From NCBI GenBank assembly GCA_936920625.1, contig CAKZHC010000036.1:1-27256 (forward strand): 27,256 nucleotides of DNA. The letters are read 5' to 3'. The stretch is from an uncultured Enterobacteriaceae bacterium (lineage in GTDB: Bacteria; Pseudomonadota; Gammaproteobacteria; Enterobacterales; Enterobacteriaceae). Of the stretch, positions 1 to 6,766 are shown in pieces. Every line of letters begins with the position of its first letter. Within the stretch, counting starts at the first letter, position 1. Under the pieces are notes generated by a model, which worked only from the letters and a program-made list of their open reading frames with translations, had not been told where the DNA came from and ran no database searches. The translations under genes and the position numbers were made by a program.

Positions 1-63
1 GGGATTTAAAAACTAAATACTGGGATTTAAAAACTAAATACTGGGATTTAAAAACCAACAATT
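1..63. repeat. Replication origin iterons, left cluster
   Basis: Three direct repeats of the core GGGATTTAAAAAC start at 1, 22 and 43, so the period is 21 bp (two helical turns). The same core recurs at the far end of the window, so the origin spans the ends of a circular molecule. Such repeats are the expected binding sites of the plasmid initiator encoded at 26031-26972. Confidence 0.9.
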
Positions 64-260
64 CGTAAAAACAATTACATTTCATACGCCTACAGACAAA
101 AAAATCCCTTTAACTTATTTAACTTATACATAACTAATCTTTTAACCGGGTTTCACCCCTTTGAGCCTGTGGATAACTTCACGTGTAGCAAACCCCTAGA
201 TAGCAGATTTTTCCCTTCCTGATAAAACCCTCAGTGCCAATCTCACACATCAGTGTGAAC
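64..260. other. Origin: AT-rich melting region and DnaA box
   Basis: After the iterons comes an AT-rich stretch with tandem TTAACTTAT-like repeats near 110-130, a plausible duplex-unwinding element. A perfect DnaA box on the reverse strand (TGTGGATAA) lies at 168-176. A second perfect DnaA box lies at 27166-27174, across the circular junction. A short dyad, TCACAC-atca-GTGTGA, lies at 243-258. Together with the iterons this is the normal layout of an iteron-controlled theta origin; the exact melting point is inferred. Confidence 0.7.
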
Positions 261-281
261 GTGCCTCAATCAGCATTTTAT

Positions 282-366
282 GCTCTTCCGCTTCCTCGCT
301 TCGGCTGTTCGTTCCTCGTCGCTCCGCTCCTGCGGTACGCCTCAGCCAAAGACTGCGGCGAGCGGT
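282..366. other. Primosome assembly site (n'-pas/ssi)-like sequence
   Basis: The stretch opens with GCTCTTCCGCTTCCTCGCT and ends with CTGCGGCGAGCGGT. From memory, both blocks are also found, in the same order, in the ColE1/pBR322 segment beside the origin that carries a PriA-dependent primosome assembly site on one strand. The middle differs but remains GC-rich and able to fold. Its place beside the origin fits a single-strand initiation site for the lagging strand. The assignment rests on recalled similarity only. Confidence 0.5.
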
Positions 367-485
367 GTGATTTAATGGGATGGGTTTGATTGGCCCACAA
401 ACGCGCAGTAACAGCTTAAAAGCAATTTTCTGATGAAAGAAGTGTCATTCTTTCTATTGGTAGGATTAATAGCGCAGAGAGACTT

Positions 486-707
486 TTAAACGCGTTTATA
501 GGGTGGTCTTCTGGCTTTACGCTCCTTATCGATGGCAAACAGCAGGGAAATCCCGGATAGAAGGTCTGGAACAACCTCTATCTTTGTGCCATACCTGTCG
601 TTATACAACCCACCCCAACGGCGAACAAGTAACCAGTCACCAAACAAATCACACAACAAATCAGCCGCATACCAGCGATTTTCAGATTCCCAGCGCCACG
701 TAATCAT
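486..707 (-). CDS. Small WGR-domain-like protein
   Basis: This 73-residue protein has the compact pattern of stand-alone WGR proteins: a basic and aromatic start (MITWRWESENRWYAADLL), then an LFGDW turn around residues 22-26, an RRWGGLYNDRYG core, and a basic tail. WGR domains bind nucleic acid in larger proteins such as PARPs; short plasmid and phage versions have no settled function. The stop lies just before 486, and the ATG at 705-707 has only a weak ribosome site. It is divergent from the resolvase, with the res site between them, so resolvase binding could affect both promoters. Overlapping plus-strand frames are shadows. Confidence 0.6.
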   Translation of the reverse strand: MITWRWESENRWYAADLLCDLFGDWLLVRRWGGLYNDRYGTKIEVVPDLLSGISLLFAIDKERKARRPPYKRV

Positions 708-742
708 GGATAACCGATTTTTTTCATCACATTGTCTCTGAA

Positions 743-838
743 GGTATCAAATATTATGATATTTGATACCCGAAAAGACTAAAGCAAAAATGGGTATCAG
801 AAATCGTGTTGAGTACATTATGATACCCATCTGTATCA
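743..838. promoter_or_regulatory. Resolvase res site (subsites of GGTATCA/TGATACC)
   Basis: A perfect dyad with 12-bp arms, GGTATCAAATAT and its complement, spans 743-770. A second dyad, ATGGGTATCA/TGATACCCAT, spans 790-830, and a further half site TGTATCA lies at 832-838. The sizes (28 bp, then about 37-41 bp, then a partial third) resemble subsites I, II and III of Tn3-family res sites. The array ends just before the resolvase gene, where such sites are expected; it would also allow autorepression. Confidence 0.75.
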
Positions 839-848
839 AAAACCATTT

Positions 849-1427
849 ATGAGACTAAAAATGGCACTATTGGGCTATGCACGGGTATCAACCAGTCGTC
901 AGAAGCTAACACATCAGGTAGCTGACTTAAAAAATGTTGGCGTTCGTGAGGATCGAATTTTCACCGACATAATGACAGGAAACACCGACGACCGCGAAGG
1001 GTTACAACGTCTGCTAGGTCGTGCAGAAAAAGATGACATCATTATCTGCACCAAAATGGACCGTCTCGGGCGTAACACTGCCGACATGATCCAGATTGTC
1101 GATACGTGCCATAAAAAAGGTGTAGCCATTCGCTTCCTTGAAAATGGGTTCAGCACCGAAGGTACTATGGGGAAAATGGTTATTCAAATCCTAGCCGCAG
1201 TATCAGAGGCTGAGCGAGAGCGTATTCTGGAAAGGACAAACGATGGCAGAATAGCTGCAATGGCATGCGGGGTTAAGTTTGGCAGGAAACCTCATACGGG
1301 GACCACCGCTGCCCAGACGATGATCCGAGAGGGAAAAACTCTTAAGATGGTGACTGAAAAAACAGGAATATCTAGGGCTACTTATTTTAGATTGAAAAAA
1401 CACATTACCGAGAAGCTCGATATCTAG
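849..1427 (+). CDS. Serine recombinase (plasmid resolvase/invertase family)
   Basis: The product has the N-terminal resolvase catalytic domain. The start is probably the second Met (ATG at 861), giving MALLGYARVSTSRQ with the nucleophile Ser at about residue 10. Other family motifs include TKMDRLGRNTADM, the GKMVIQILAAVSEAERERILERTNDG dimer-helix region and RKPHTG. A C-terminal helix-turn-helix follows (GKTLKMVTEKTGISRATYFRLKK). At 188-192 residues it has normal resolvase/DNA-invertase length. With the GGTATCA dyads directly upstream, the likely job is resolving plasmid multimers or cointegrates. Neither candidate start has a strong ribosome site. Confidence 0.88.
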   Translation: MRLKMALLGYARVSTSRQKLTHQVADLKNVGVREDRIFTDIMTGNTDDREGLQRLLGRAEKDDIIICTKMDRLGRNTADMIQIVDTCHKKGVAIRFLENGFSTEGTMGKMVIQILAAVSEAERERILERTNDGRIAAMACGVKFGRKPHTGTTAAQTMIREGKTLKMVTEKTGISRATYFRLKKHITEKLDI

Positions 1428-1689
1428 AATATTTTAAAGTTTTTTAGGCTAAAAAATAACCGATAATTATAATCGAGATCACCAATAATTGACTTTTTAC
1501 GCTGGTAAGCTCGTAGACGTGATTTTTGACGCGAAGAGAATTAGGTTCTGTCTTTACAGTATAAAACGCCGTAGTGGGGCTTACAGGTGCCTTAAAATCG
1601 ATTTCTGAGCAAGATTTCTGCCGAAGATCTTGCAGATGGCTATTTTCAGCCCTCAGCCTGCTTTATGAATATTGACAACAATTCCCATC
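1428..1689. other. Intergenic region between resolvase and partition locus
   Basis: No convincing gene is seen. There is a dyad around GCAAGAT/ATCTTGC near 1610-1635 and an AT-rich stretch just after the resolvase stop. A sequence GGTTCTGTCTTTACAG near 1543 faintly recalls an IS6-family end, but nothing else supports an insertion there. Confidence 0.4.
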
Positions 1690-1799
1690 AATATTAACAC
1701 TCAAAAAACACACATATACTCATTTACACATTAATTCTTTACTCATTTGTGCTTTTGTGTATTATGAAAAATGAGTAAAAACACAAATGAGATTTTAAC
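1690..1799. promoter_or_regulatory. Partition centromere/operator with ACTC boxes
   Basis: Upstream of parA the octamer ACTCATTT occurs directly at 1718-1725 and 1741-1748, and inverted as AAATGAGT at 1769-1776 and AAATGAG at 1785-1791. A further ACTC lies at 1699. ACTC boxes separated by AT-rich spacers are the known binding element of ParG in the TP228 parFGH system. The array reaches the parA start, so it would serve as both centromere and autoregulatory operator. More ACTCAT motifs occur at the end of parA and after it. Confidence 0.7.
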
Positions 1800-2420
1800 A
1801 TGAAAATTATCGCGTTCCTCAACCCTAAAGGTGGCTCTGGTAAAACGACGGCAACAATCAACGTTAGTAGCTGTCTTGCCGATTCGGGTAAGAAAATTGC
1901 AGTTGTAGATACAGACCCACAAATGAGCCTTACTAACTGGAATAAAGCAGAAAAAGCAGTATTTGATGTTTACACCGCAGCATCAGAGAAAGACGTTTAC
2001 CAAGTAAGAAAGGATCTTGCTGAATATGATTTTGTTATTATTGATGGTGCAGGTTCCCTATCTGTTATTACTTCAGCCGCGGTAATGGTAAGCGATTTAG
2101 TTATTATTCCCGTAACACCGAGTCCTTTAGATTTTTCTGCTGCTGGCTCTGTAATCACTGTACTGGAAGCTCAGTCTTATAATCGCCCTGTAGAATCTCG
2201 ATTCCTTATCACACGGAAAATCGAACAAGCCAACATGCTTAATGTTCTGAAAGCTAGCATAGCTCAGACAGGAATTAAGCCGTTTAAAACAGCGATCACA
2301 CAGCGCCAAAGTTACGTTAAATCTATCTTGGAAGGCGAGAGTGTTTTCAATACAAACGATGGGGCTGCAAAGGGCGAGATAGCCATTTTAACACGAGAAA
2401 TTATTGACTCATTTGAGTAA
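1800..2420 (+). CDS. parA: ParA/ParF-type partition ATPase
   Basis: This 206-residue Walker-type ATPase has the deviant Walker A motif NPKGGSGKTT (residues 8-17), Walker A' VVDTDPQ near residue 40 and a Walker B-like VIIDGAG around residue 80. The length matches class Ib ParA proteins (ParF), which lack an N-terminal DNA-binding extension. ParA proteins position plasmids on the nucleoid in response to ATP and a centromere-bound partner. The partner is the small gene that follows after 39 bp, and the centromere array lies directly upstream. The GC content is lower than in the T4SS genes. Confidence 0.93.
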   Translation: MKIIAFLNPKGGSGKTTATINVSSCLADSGKKIAVVDTDPQMSLTNWNKAEKAVFDVYTAASEKDVYQVRKDLAEYDFVIIDGAGSLSVITSAAVMVSDLVIIPVTPSPLDFSAAGSVITVLEAQSYNRPVESRFLITRKIEQANMLNVLKASIAQTGIKPFKTAITQRQSYVKSILEGESVFNTNDGAAKGEIAILTREIIDSFE

Positions 2421-2459
2421 AAACTCATATATTAACTTTAATATATTAAGAGGTTATGT

Positions 2460-2687
2460 ATGGCACTAACTAAAAAACATACATCAAAGACAATGAGTTT
2501 CGGTGAGCATCGTGATCTGGAAAAAGTAGTAAATAGCACTCCATCGGGAAATCAAAAGAGAGTTAACGTTAACTTTGATGAAGATGTACATATTCGATTT
2601 AAAGCTGCGTGTGCAAAGCAAGGAGCATCTATTACGGATGTGATAAAGGGTTTAGTTAACCACTGGCTGAAAGAAAATGACAGTTGA
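2460..2687 (+). CDS. ParG-like centromere-binding protein (ribbon-helix-helix)
   Basis: The 75-residue product has a flexible, basic N-terminal half (about residues 1-30) and a C-terminal ribbon-helix-helix fold. KRVNVNFDEDVHIRFKAACA provides the beta strand and first helix, and GASITDVIKGLVNHWL the second helix. This is the architecture of ParG, which binds ACTC boxes as a dimer and stimulates ParF through its N-terminal tail. Position after parA and box type both fit. An AGAGG ribosome site precedes the ATG. Sequence similarity to ParG itself cannot be measured here. Confidence 0.82.
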   Translation: MALTKKHTSKTMSFGEHRDLEKVVNSTPSGNQKRVNVNFDEDVHIRFKAACAKQGASITDVIKGLVNHWLKENDS

Positions 2688-2742
2688 TAGACACTTATGA
2701 GTAATAACACATTAACTCAAAAACACAAAAATCCTTTTCTAG

Positions 2743-2787
2743 AACACCGATCTGGCACATAAATTTTTTATGTGCCAGATCGGTGTT
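2743..2787. other. Perfect 21-bp inverted repeat between partition and mobilisation operons
   Basis: The arms 2743-2763 and 2767-2787 are perfectly complementary (left arm begins AACACCGATCTGGCAC) with a three-base loop. No T tract follows on either side outside the stem, although the stem centre is A/T. It lies between the convergent parG-like and relaxase genes. A bidirectional terminator is the simple reading. Because the neighbour is a relaxase, an oriT-associated hairpin is possible. Confidence 0.75.
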
Positions 2788-2824
2788 GGCCAAGCAAAGC
2801 GCGGCAGAGTGTTTAGATTTAGTC

Positions 2825-2845
2825 GGGGTTCTACGCCGGAACCCC
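2825..2845. other. GGGGTTC/GAACCCC hairpin at the relaxase stop
   Basis: GGGGTTC (2825-2831) and GAACCCC (2839-2845) form a 7-bp stem with a 7-base loop that runs into the relaxase stop codon. It may be part of a terminator together with the larger repeat at 2743-2787, or part of the transfer origin. Confidence 0.5.
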
Positions 2846-3588
2846 TAGTCCTTACCCTGTTCAATCTCACCAATAGTCCGAAAAATAAACATTTCGCGGT
2901 TCTTCGCGTCGAACGGCTCCGGAACGTTTTGCCTCATTACTGTTTTGATGGAGTCAAACAGCCGGATTAACGATGTTTTGGTTTTATCATCCGGCATGAC
3001 ATACATCGCGTAGTGCCAGCATCCGGCGTCGCTGGCCGCAAGATGGCTGTTGATGATGTTGATATAGCGCGCACGGGTTTTCATTGAGCGTTCTGTTTCG
3101 ACGGCGATGATTGCGCCATTATCTAACGTGATAATCCCGTCAGGGCGATGGCGAATGCCAGGATAACGAGCCATAAATTCCCCCCGATCACCATTAAGCC
3201 AGCCTTGCCCGCCTTTCTCCTCCAGTGCAACTCTGACCCGGTGGTTCAGGAGTCGGTGCTCCAGCGTCCAGTATTTGAGTTTCCCCGGCTCAAAATAACT
3301 GGGGAAGACTTTATCGTCAGGCTTAATCACCATCGCCAGCCCTTGCATGGTGATCCCCCATAGTGATTTTTTTCCGGCAATTACCGGGTATTCATGTTTT
3401 ATCAGAAACCCCAATGCAACCGCTTTATTCAGTAGCGCATATGTTGGGCGGTGACTTTTACCCTTTAATCCAACAACTTTTTTCAGCGTTTTAAAATCGG
3501 AGTAGGTTTCTTCTTTAAGGAATTTCAGCAATGCAAGCATTTTTCTGTTTGCGGCTTCTTTCCTTTCGGCAACGTTATGAATAAGCAT
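2845..3588 (-). CDS. mobC: MOBC-family relaxase (CloDF13 MobC-like)
   Basis: The product is about 247 residues. It has an N-terminal winged-helix-like part (roughly 20-95) and a C-terminal nuclease-like core with HRPDGIITLDNG, then AVETERSMK. That gives Asp, Glu-x-Glu and Lys in a PD-(D/E)xK-like pattern. This is the replication-relaxation/MOBC type, whose model is CloDF13 MobC; these relaxases lack the HUH histidine triad of other MOB classes. It would nick oriT and pilot the strand. Start choice: ATG at 3588 has GAGGG six bases upstream; a GTG at 3600 that overlaps the coupling-protein stop as GTGA is the alternative. No other relaxase is present. Confidence 0.78.
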   Translation of the reverse strand: MLIHNVAERKEAANRKMLALLKFLKEETYSDFKTLKKVVGLKGKSHRPTYALLNKAVALGFLIKHEYPVIAGKKSLWGITMQGLAMVIKPDDKVFPSYFEPGKLKYWTLEHRLLNHRVRVALEEKGGQGWLNGDRGEFMARYPGIRHRPDGIITLDNGAIIAVETERSMKTRARYINIINSHLAASDAGCWHYAMYVMPDDKTKTSLIRLFDSIKTVMRQNVPEPFDAKNREMFIFRTIGEIEQGKD

Positions 3589-3596
3589 TTCAGCCC

Positions 3597-5333
3597 TCAC
3601 AAATTAATTGATGGCTTATGTTCATGACTTTCATTTTTTTCCGGCGTGGCTTGTTTATACTCAAATGAAAGAAGTTCGATATTTTCCTTTTTGACCTGAA
3701 CCTGAAACATCTTTGTGGCTCTGGGTAGTTCGGTTGACGTAAACACAAAGCCAACTTTTTCAGGGAGATTTAAAAACATATTACTGTCAACATAGTAACT
3801 TTCTGCCTGTCTTATCATACGGTCTGTATCCACTTTTTCCGTTAATGATAAGTCGGTCCGTACTTTCCTCATTTCATCATCGACCAGGATAGATCCTGTC
3901 ATTTTTGCCGCCCATTCTGCTGTTTCGGGGTTTTGAATTTTATAAATTAATTTGAATTTGGCGTTTTCAATGATAGCGCCAATAACTGAATCACCATTTA
4001 AATCAGACGGGCAGTCACGCAGATCGTCTATCGCCTGAAAAGCCATAAATATATGCACGCCTTTATCTCGCGCCGTTCCAAGTCCTTCAAGAGCAGGGCG
4101 AGAAAGATGATATTTCAACTCATCGAGGAAAATAGCAACAGTACGAGGGGTACTTTTTATTCTATCCCTGGTCTCTGCTATTTGTATCAGCCGGGTCAGA
4201 ATCATTCTTTGTGCCGATATGATTTTTTGATTACGCATGGAGCCAACAATATAACAGCACCCTCCCTCATCAAATATTTTTTTCAGAGAAAAACCGTCAT
4301 TAGCATTAATGGAATTGACTAACGCTATTTCTTCCAGTTCACCATAAAATGCCGGAACGTTTTCTTGCAGTGATTTTACAAAATCTGTATTAAACAAATC
4401 ACGAAGTGTCATTCCTTTTTCATGAATTGCTGATGTGTTTCTGGCTGCGCGGCGGTCAGATATACGATAAAAATCTGACGCCTCCCCTTTCTTAGCCAGG
4501 CTAAATCCAGCGTTAAATAATTCCTCAAGTTGCTCATGAGAAATATCAGCCAGTAAATCAAGCTGGAAATTAAGGTTGTTTAAATCAATAAGAACAAATT
4601 TCTTACCCGCCATACGGCAGGCTTCTCTTAATACATGCGGTGCCCATTCATCATCTTTTGGATCTTCTACAAAAACAGCTTCGCCTAAAAGAATAGCCTG
4701 GTACAGTAAAACGGTTGCACTTATCCCTTTACCTGAACCTGTGGTTCCGATAATAGCCGCATGTTGTGACTGAAATTCTTTCCTAGTGATGTATTGTGGC
4801 TGGTTATCTTTATCGAGTCCGATAAAAATTCCTTTTTTCAGGTCAATGTAATCAAGGGGATTGTACTCAATGCTATCAGGAAGCATTTCTTTTACTTTTC
4901 GTACATCTGTTCTGGTATTCCTTTCCAGTTTGCTTTTCTTAATCATGCGATGTTTTAGGTTGTCAATTTTTCCTGCTAAAAGTCGTCGGGCTGCAATATG
5001 AAATATTAATCCTGCTGCCGTAAATATTATGGTCATGATCCATAGCGGAACTCTAAACAGTATGTTGTTGTCGAGTGACTTAAAAAAGTAGCTCAACCCC
5101 TGAATAGTTAGCGGTGATATGGTGCCGAATATAAAAAAGAAAATGGATACACACGCCACCGACTTTAACCAGAACGGGGCGTTCTTTCTTTCCTCGCGGG
5201 GAAGGTGGAATATAAAAGGTAATGTAAGACCTGCGAGCAGGGATAATATGACAGGGCTGTTTTGCAGCCATAAAAGAAAAAAGGAAAATGCATCGGCAAA
5301 GGCATTCAGCCTTTGCATCAGGTGGGAACCCAT
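3597..5333 (-). CDS. VirD4/MobB-type coupling protein (T4CP ATPase)
   Basis: This inner-membrane ATPase links the relaxase-DNA complex to the secretion channel. The N-terminal 115 residues carry three hydrophobic segments. Walker A is IIGTTGSGKG near residues 194-203, followed by VFVEDPKDDEWAP. Walker B is AIFLDELKYHL near residue 400, and a GTARDKGVHIFMAFQ motif follows. Length (578-583 residues) is normal for VirD4/TraG proteins. I prefer ATG 5333 because GGAG lies eight bases upstream; ATG 5348 has no ribosome site. The stop overlaps the relaxase GTG, so the two are translationally coupled, as mobB-mobC are in CloDF13. Confidence 0.9.
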   Translation of the reverse strand: MGSHLMQRLNAFADAFSFFLLWLQNSPVILSLLAGLTLPFIFHLPREERKNAPFWLKSVACVSIFFFIFGTISPLTIQGLSYFFKSLDNNILFRVPLWIMTIIFTAAGLIFHIAARRLLAGKIDNLKHRMIKKSKLERNTRTDVRKVKEMLPDSIEYNPLDYIDLKKGIFIGLDKDNQPQYITRKEFQSQHAAIIGTTGSGKGISATVLLYQAILLGEAVFVEDPKDDEWAPHVLREACRMAGKKFVLIDLNNLNFQLDLLADISHEQLEELFNAGFSLAKKGEASDFYRISDRRAARNTSAIHEKGMTLRDLFNTDFVKSLQENVPAFYGELEEIALVNSINANDGFSLKKIFDEGGCCYIVGSMRNQKIISAQRMILTRLIQIAETRDRIKSTPRTVAIFLDELKYHLSRPALEGLGTARDKGVHIFMAFQAIDDLRDCPSDLNGDSVIGAIIENAKFKLIYKIQNPETAEWAAKMTGSILVDDEMRKVRTDLSLTEKVDTDRMIRQAESYYVDSNMFLNLPEKVGFVFTSTELPRATKMFQVQVKKENIELLSFEYKQATPEKNESHEHKPSINL

Positions 5334-5376
5334 ATCTATTTTCTCCATACGAAAACTGACGTGTTGGGCGCAAAAG

Positions 5377-5426
5377 ATGGGAGCAGCTTATAGGAGCGTA
5401 ACCACGATCCTATAAGCTGCTCCCAT
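5377..5426. other. Perfect 19-bp inverted repeat upstream of the mobilisation operon (oriT candidate)
   Basis: Arms 5377-5395 and 5408-5426 are exactly complementary (left arm ATGGGAGCAGCTTATAGGA) with a 12-base loop. The repeat starts about 45 bp upstream of the coupling-protein start. A long dyad beside the relaxase operon is typical of an oriT or of a relaxosome operator. I cannot identify the nick site. Confidence 0.7.
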
Positions 5427-5959
5427 AATATGCTCCGATTAATAGGCAAAAGGCGCTGATCGCCACTGGCGATCAAGCCCGTTATCCGCGCTTTCAGAAT
5501 ACAGCCGACCAGTGGTCGTCTGTCCTCTGAAACGCCCGAATGACGGGCAACGGCATGTGCCATTACGTTCGGGCTGGACGCCCTCACTGCATGACACATG
5601 GGGGTAATGTCCTGGCTGGACGCCGGGCCAAAACCCCCAAAGTCAAAGGCGGCACACCGTCTTGCGCTACGCGCGACCAACCCTTTTAAGACGCTGCGTT
5701 TAGCCTCTTTTTCCTCGCAAGCTCGAAAAAATCGGAACGCTGCTTTAAAGGGGTTGGTCGCGCCTAATCGGTAATATCCCCCGCTGGGGCGGGTTATATT
5801 ACCTGGCTGCGACGGTGTGCGGGGCAAGCCCCCCACAAAAAACGGCACGTGGGCGTGCCTTTTTGCTCGCTGGGGCGGCAAAATTTTTGCGGCTCCCCCC
5901 GGCCTGCTCAATTCGCTGTGGGCGAATGTTCGCAGGTGGGCGCGGTTCCTGAAAATTAA
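5427..5959. other. GC-rich non-coding region with nested dyads
   Basis: No frame here has convincing protein character. Dyads include GATCGCC-act-GGCGATC near 5457-5473, GCCCGAA/TTCGGGC near 5530-5575, a large pair with 19-bp arms and one mismatch at 5671-5689 and 5745-5763 (arms GCGCGACCAACCC...), and GGTAATAT/ATATTACC at 5770-5803. The density of dyads beside the mobilisation genes suggests a transfer origin or a structured regulatory RNA region rather than a gene. Confidence 0.5.
5837..5864. terminator. Bidirectional rho-independent terminator
   Basis: GGCACG-tggg-CGTGCC (5844-5859) is followed by TTTTT and preceded by AAAAAA, so the stem carries a U tract on both strands. It could end any transcript crossing the GC-rich region in either direction. 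Confidence 0.75.
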
Positions 5960-6036
5960 CAATTTCTCCGAAATTGAATTTTCTTTTCCGCACTCCACAT
6001 CCTTATTCCTTTGTCTTAGCAATTTCTTCGAAATTG
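5960..6036. promoter_or_regulatory. Pair of CAATTTC-nnn-GAAATTG palindromes
   Basis: CAATTTCTCCGAAATTG at 5960-5976 recurs as CAATTTCTTCGAAATTG at 6020-6036, exactly 60 bp apart. The arms are perfect and only one spacer base differs. This is the form of operators for a dimeric regulator. They lie beyond the end of the T4SS operon, next to its terminator. The regulator is unknown. Confidence 0.55.
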
Positions 6037-6039
6037 AAG

Positions 6040-6072
6040 CCAAAAATAAGGATGCCGAAAAGCGCCATCCTT
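6040..6072 (-). terminator. Terminator of the T4SS operon
   Basis: On the minus strand AAGGATG and CATCCTT (plus-strand positions 6066-6072 and 6048-6054) form a stem with a short inner CG pair, followed by ATTTTT. It lies seven bases after the stop of the last operon gene. The strand 6045-6054 can also pair with CATCCTTATT at 5998-6007, which would give an alternative fold. Confidence 0.7.
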
Positions 6073-6078
6073 TGCTAA

Positions 6079-6384
6079 TTACTCTTGCTCTTTTCTTATT
6101 TCAGCTAAACATTCTGCTTCTGCTAATTCAGAATCGCGATATGAATCATTGTCGAGTTTATAACCTTGAGAAGCCGCATAATTTATCAGTTTATCTGCGT
6201 CTGAATCTTTAAGACGATTAATATGGTTACGTAATCCGCTAAGTAATCGTGCTTCGTAAATTCCATGATATAAACCACATCCTTTATTGGCTGATCCCGA
6301 TATATCATCAGAAACACGTTTAACAGATATTCTATCTTGGTTTTCTGAATAAATGTTCTCAATAAATAAATCTTCTTTGTTCAT
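6079..6384 (-). CDS. Hypothetical acidic protein, last gene of the T4SS operon
   Basis: This 101-residue soluble protein is rich in Asp, Glu, Asn and Ser, with no signal peptide or membrane segment. A helical C-terminal half covers residues 45-101, including GLRNHINRLKDSDADKLINY. I do not recognise a family. An AGAGG ribosome site five bases before the ATG supports the start. It follows the TrbM-like gene by 41 bp and precedes the operon terminator, so it is probably cotranscribed with the transfer genes. Codon use is more AT-rich than in the virB genes, suggesting a separate origin. Confidence 0.6.
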   Translation of the reverse strand: MNKEDLFIENIYSENQDRISVKRVSDDISGSANKGCGLYHGIYEARLLSGLRNHINRLKDSDADKLINYAASQGYKLDNDSYRDSELAEAECLAEIRKEQE

Positions 6385-6425
6385 TTCAACCTCTATTTAA
6401 ATGTGCGGAGATTTAAGCGGTTTTT

Positions 6426-6731
6426 TTATCCTTTCACTCTGCCAGATTTTGAAAGGATTTTGCTTATTGACTCAGGGGCTGCGGCTTTACATTCGCCTAA
6501 AAATTCTTTTCGCATATCGAATGTTTTACCCGGATTAAAACGATGGTGTTTTTTAAATGCGTTGATTTTAAAAAATGCGCGTTCTGCTGAACCGCATTCA
6601 CTTCCACCACTATTACCCGTAGCTTTTCCGTACATGCAAAGAACAACTTCGCACGGGTCAGCGGCAAATGAATAAACCGGCGTTCCTGCGGTCAGGCATA
6701 ATACAGCCGCCGCGATAACGGTTTTTTTCAT
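6426..6731 (-). CDS. TrbM/KikA-family periplasmic protein
   Basis: A signal peptide (residues 1-23, cleavage probably after SFA) precedes a Cys-rich mature region: DPCEVVLCMYGK, then ECGSAERAFF, then GECKAA. This matches the TrbM family, small periplasmic proteins found in conjugation loci including KikA of IncN plasmids. TrbM contributes to transfer in RP4; its exact role is not known. The four cysteines suggest disulfides. An AAGGATTTACC ribosome site precedes the ATG. It is downstream of virB11 and the Cag12-like gene. Confidence 0.75.
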   Translation of the reverse strand: MKKTVIAAAVLCLTAGTPVYSFAADPCEVVLCMYGKATGNSGGSECGSAERAFFKINAFKKHHRFNPGKTFDMRKEFLGECKAAAPESISKILSKSGRVKG

Positions 6732-6766
6732 GGTAAATCCTTATTAGATTGTGTTGCTTAAATGGA

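Noticed and set aside
1..63. Regularly spaced repeats as a CRISPR array
   Set aside because: The units are 21-22 bp with almost no unique spacer and flank repA; they are iterons.
1540..1560. GGTTCTGTCTTTACAG as an IS6 terminal repeat
   Set aside because: Only the first seven bases agree and no transposase sequence or partner repeat lies nearby.
5336..6043. Long minus-strand frame over the GC-rich region
   Set aside because: Low-complexity Arg/Ala/Pro composition, no ribosome site, and it crosses terminators and dyads; the region is better read as non-coding.
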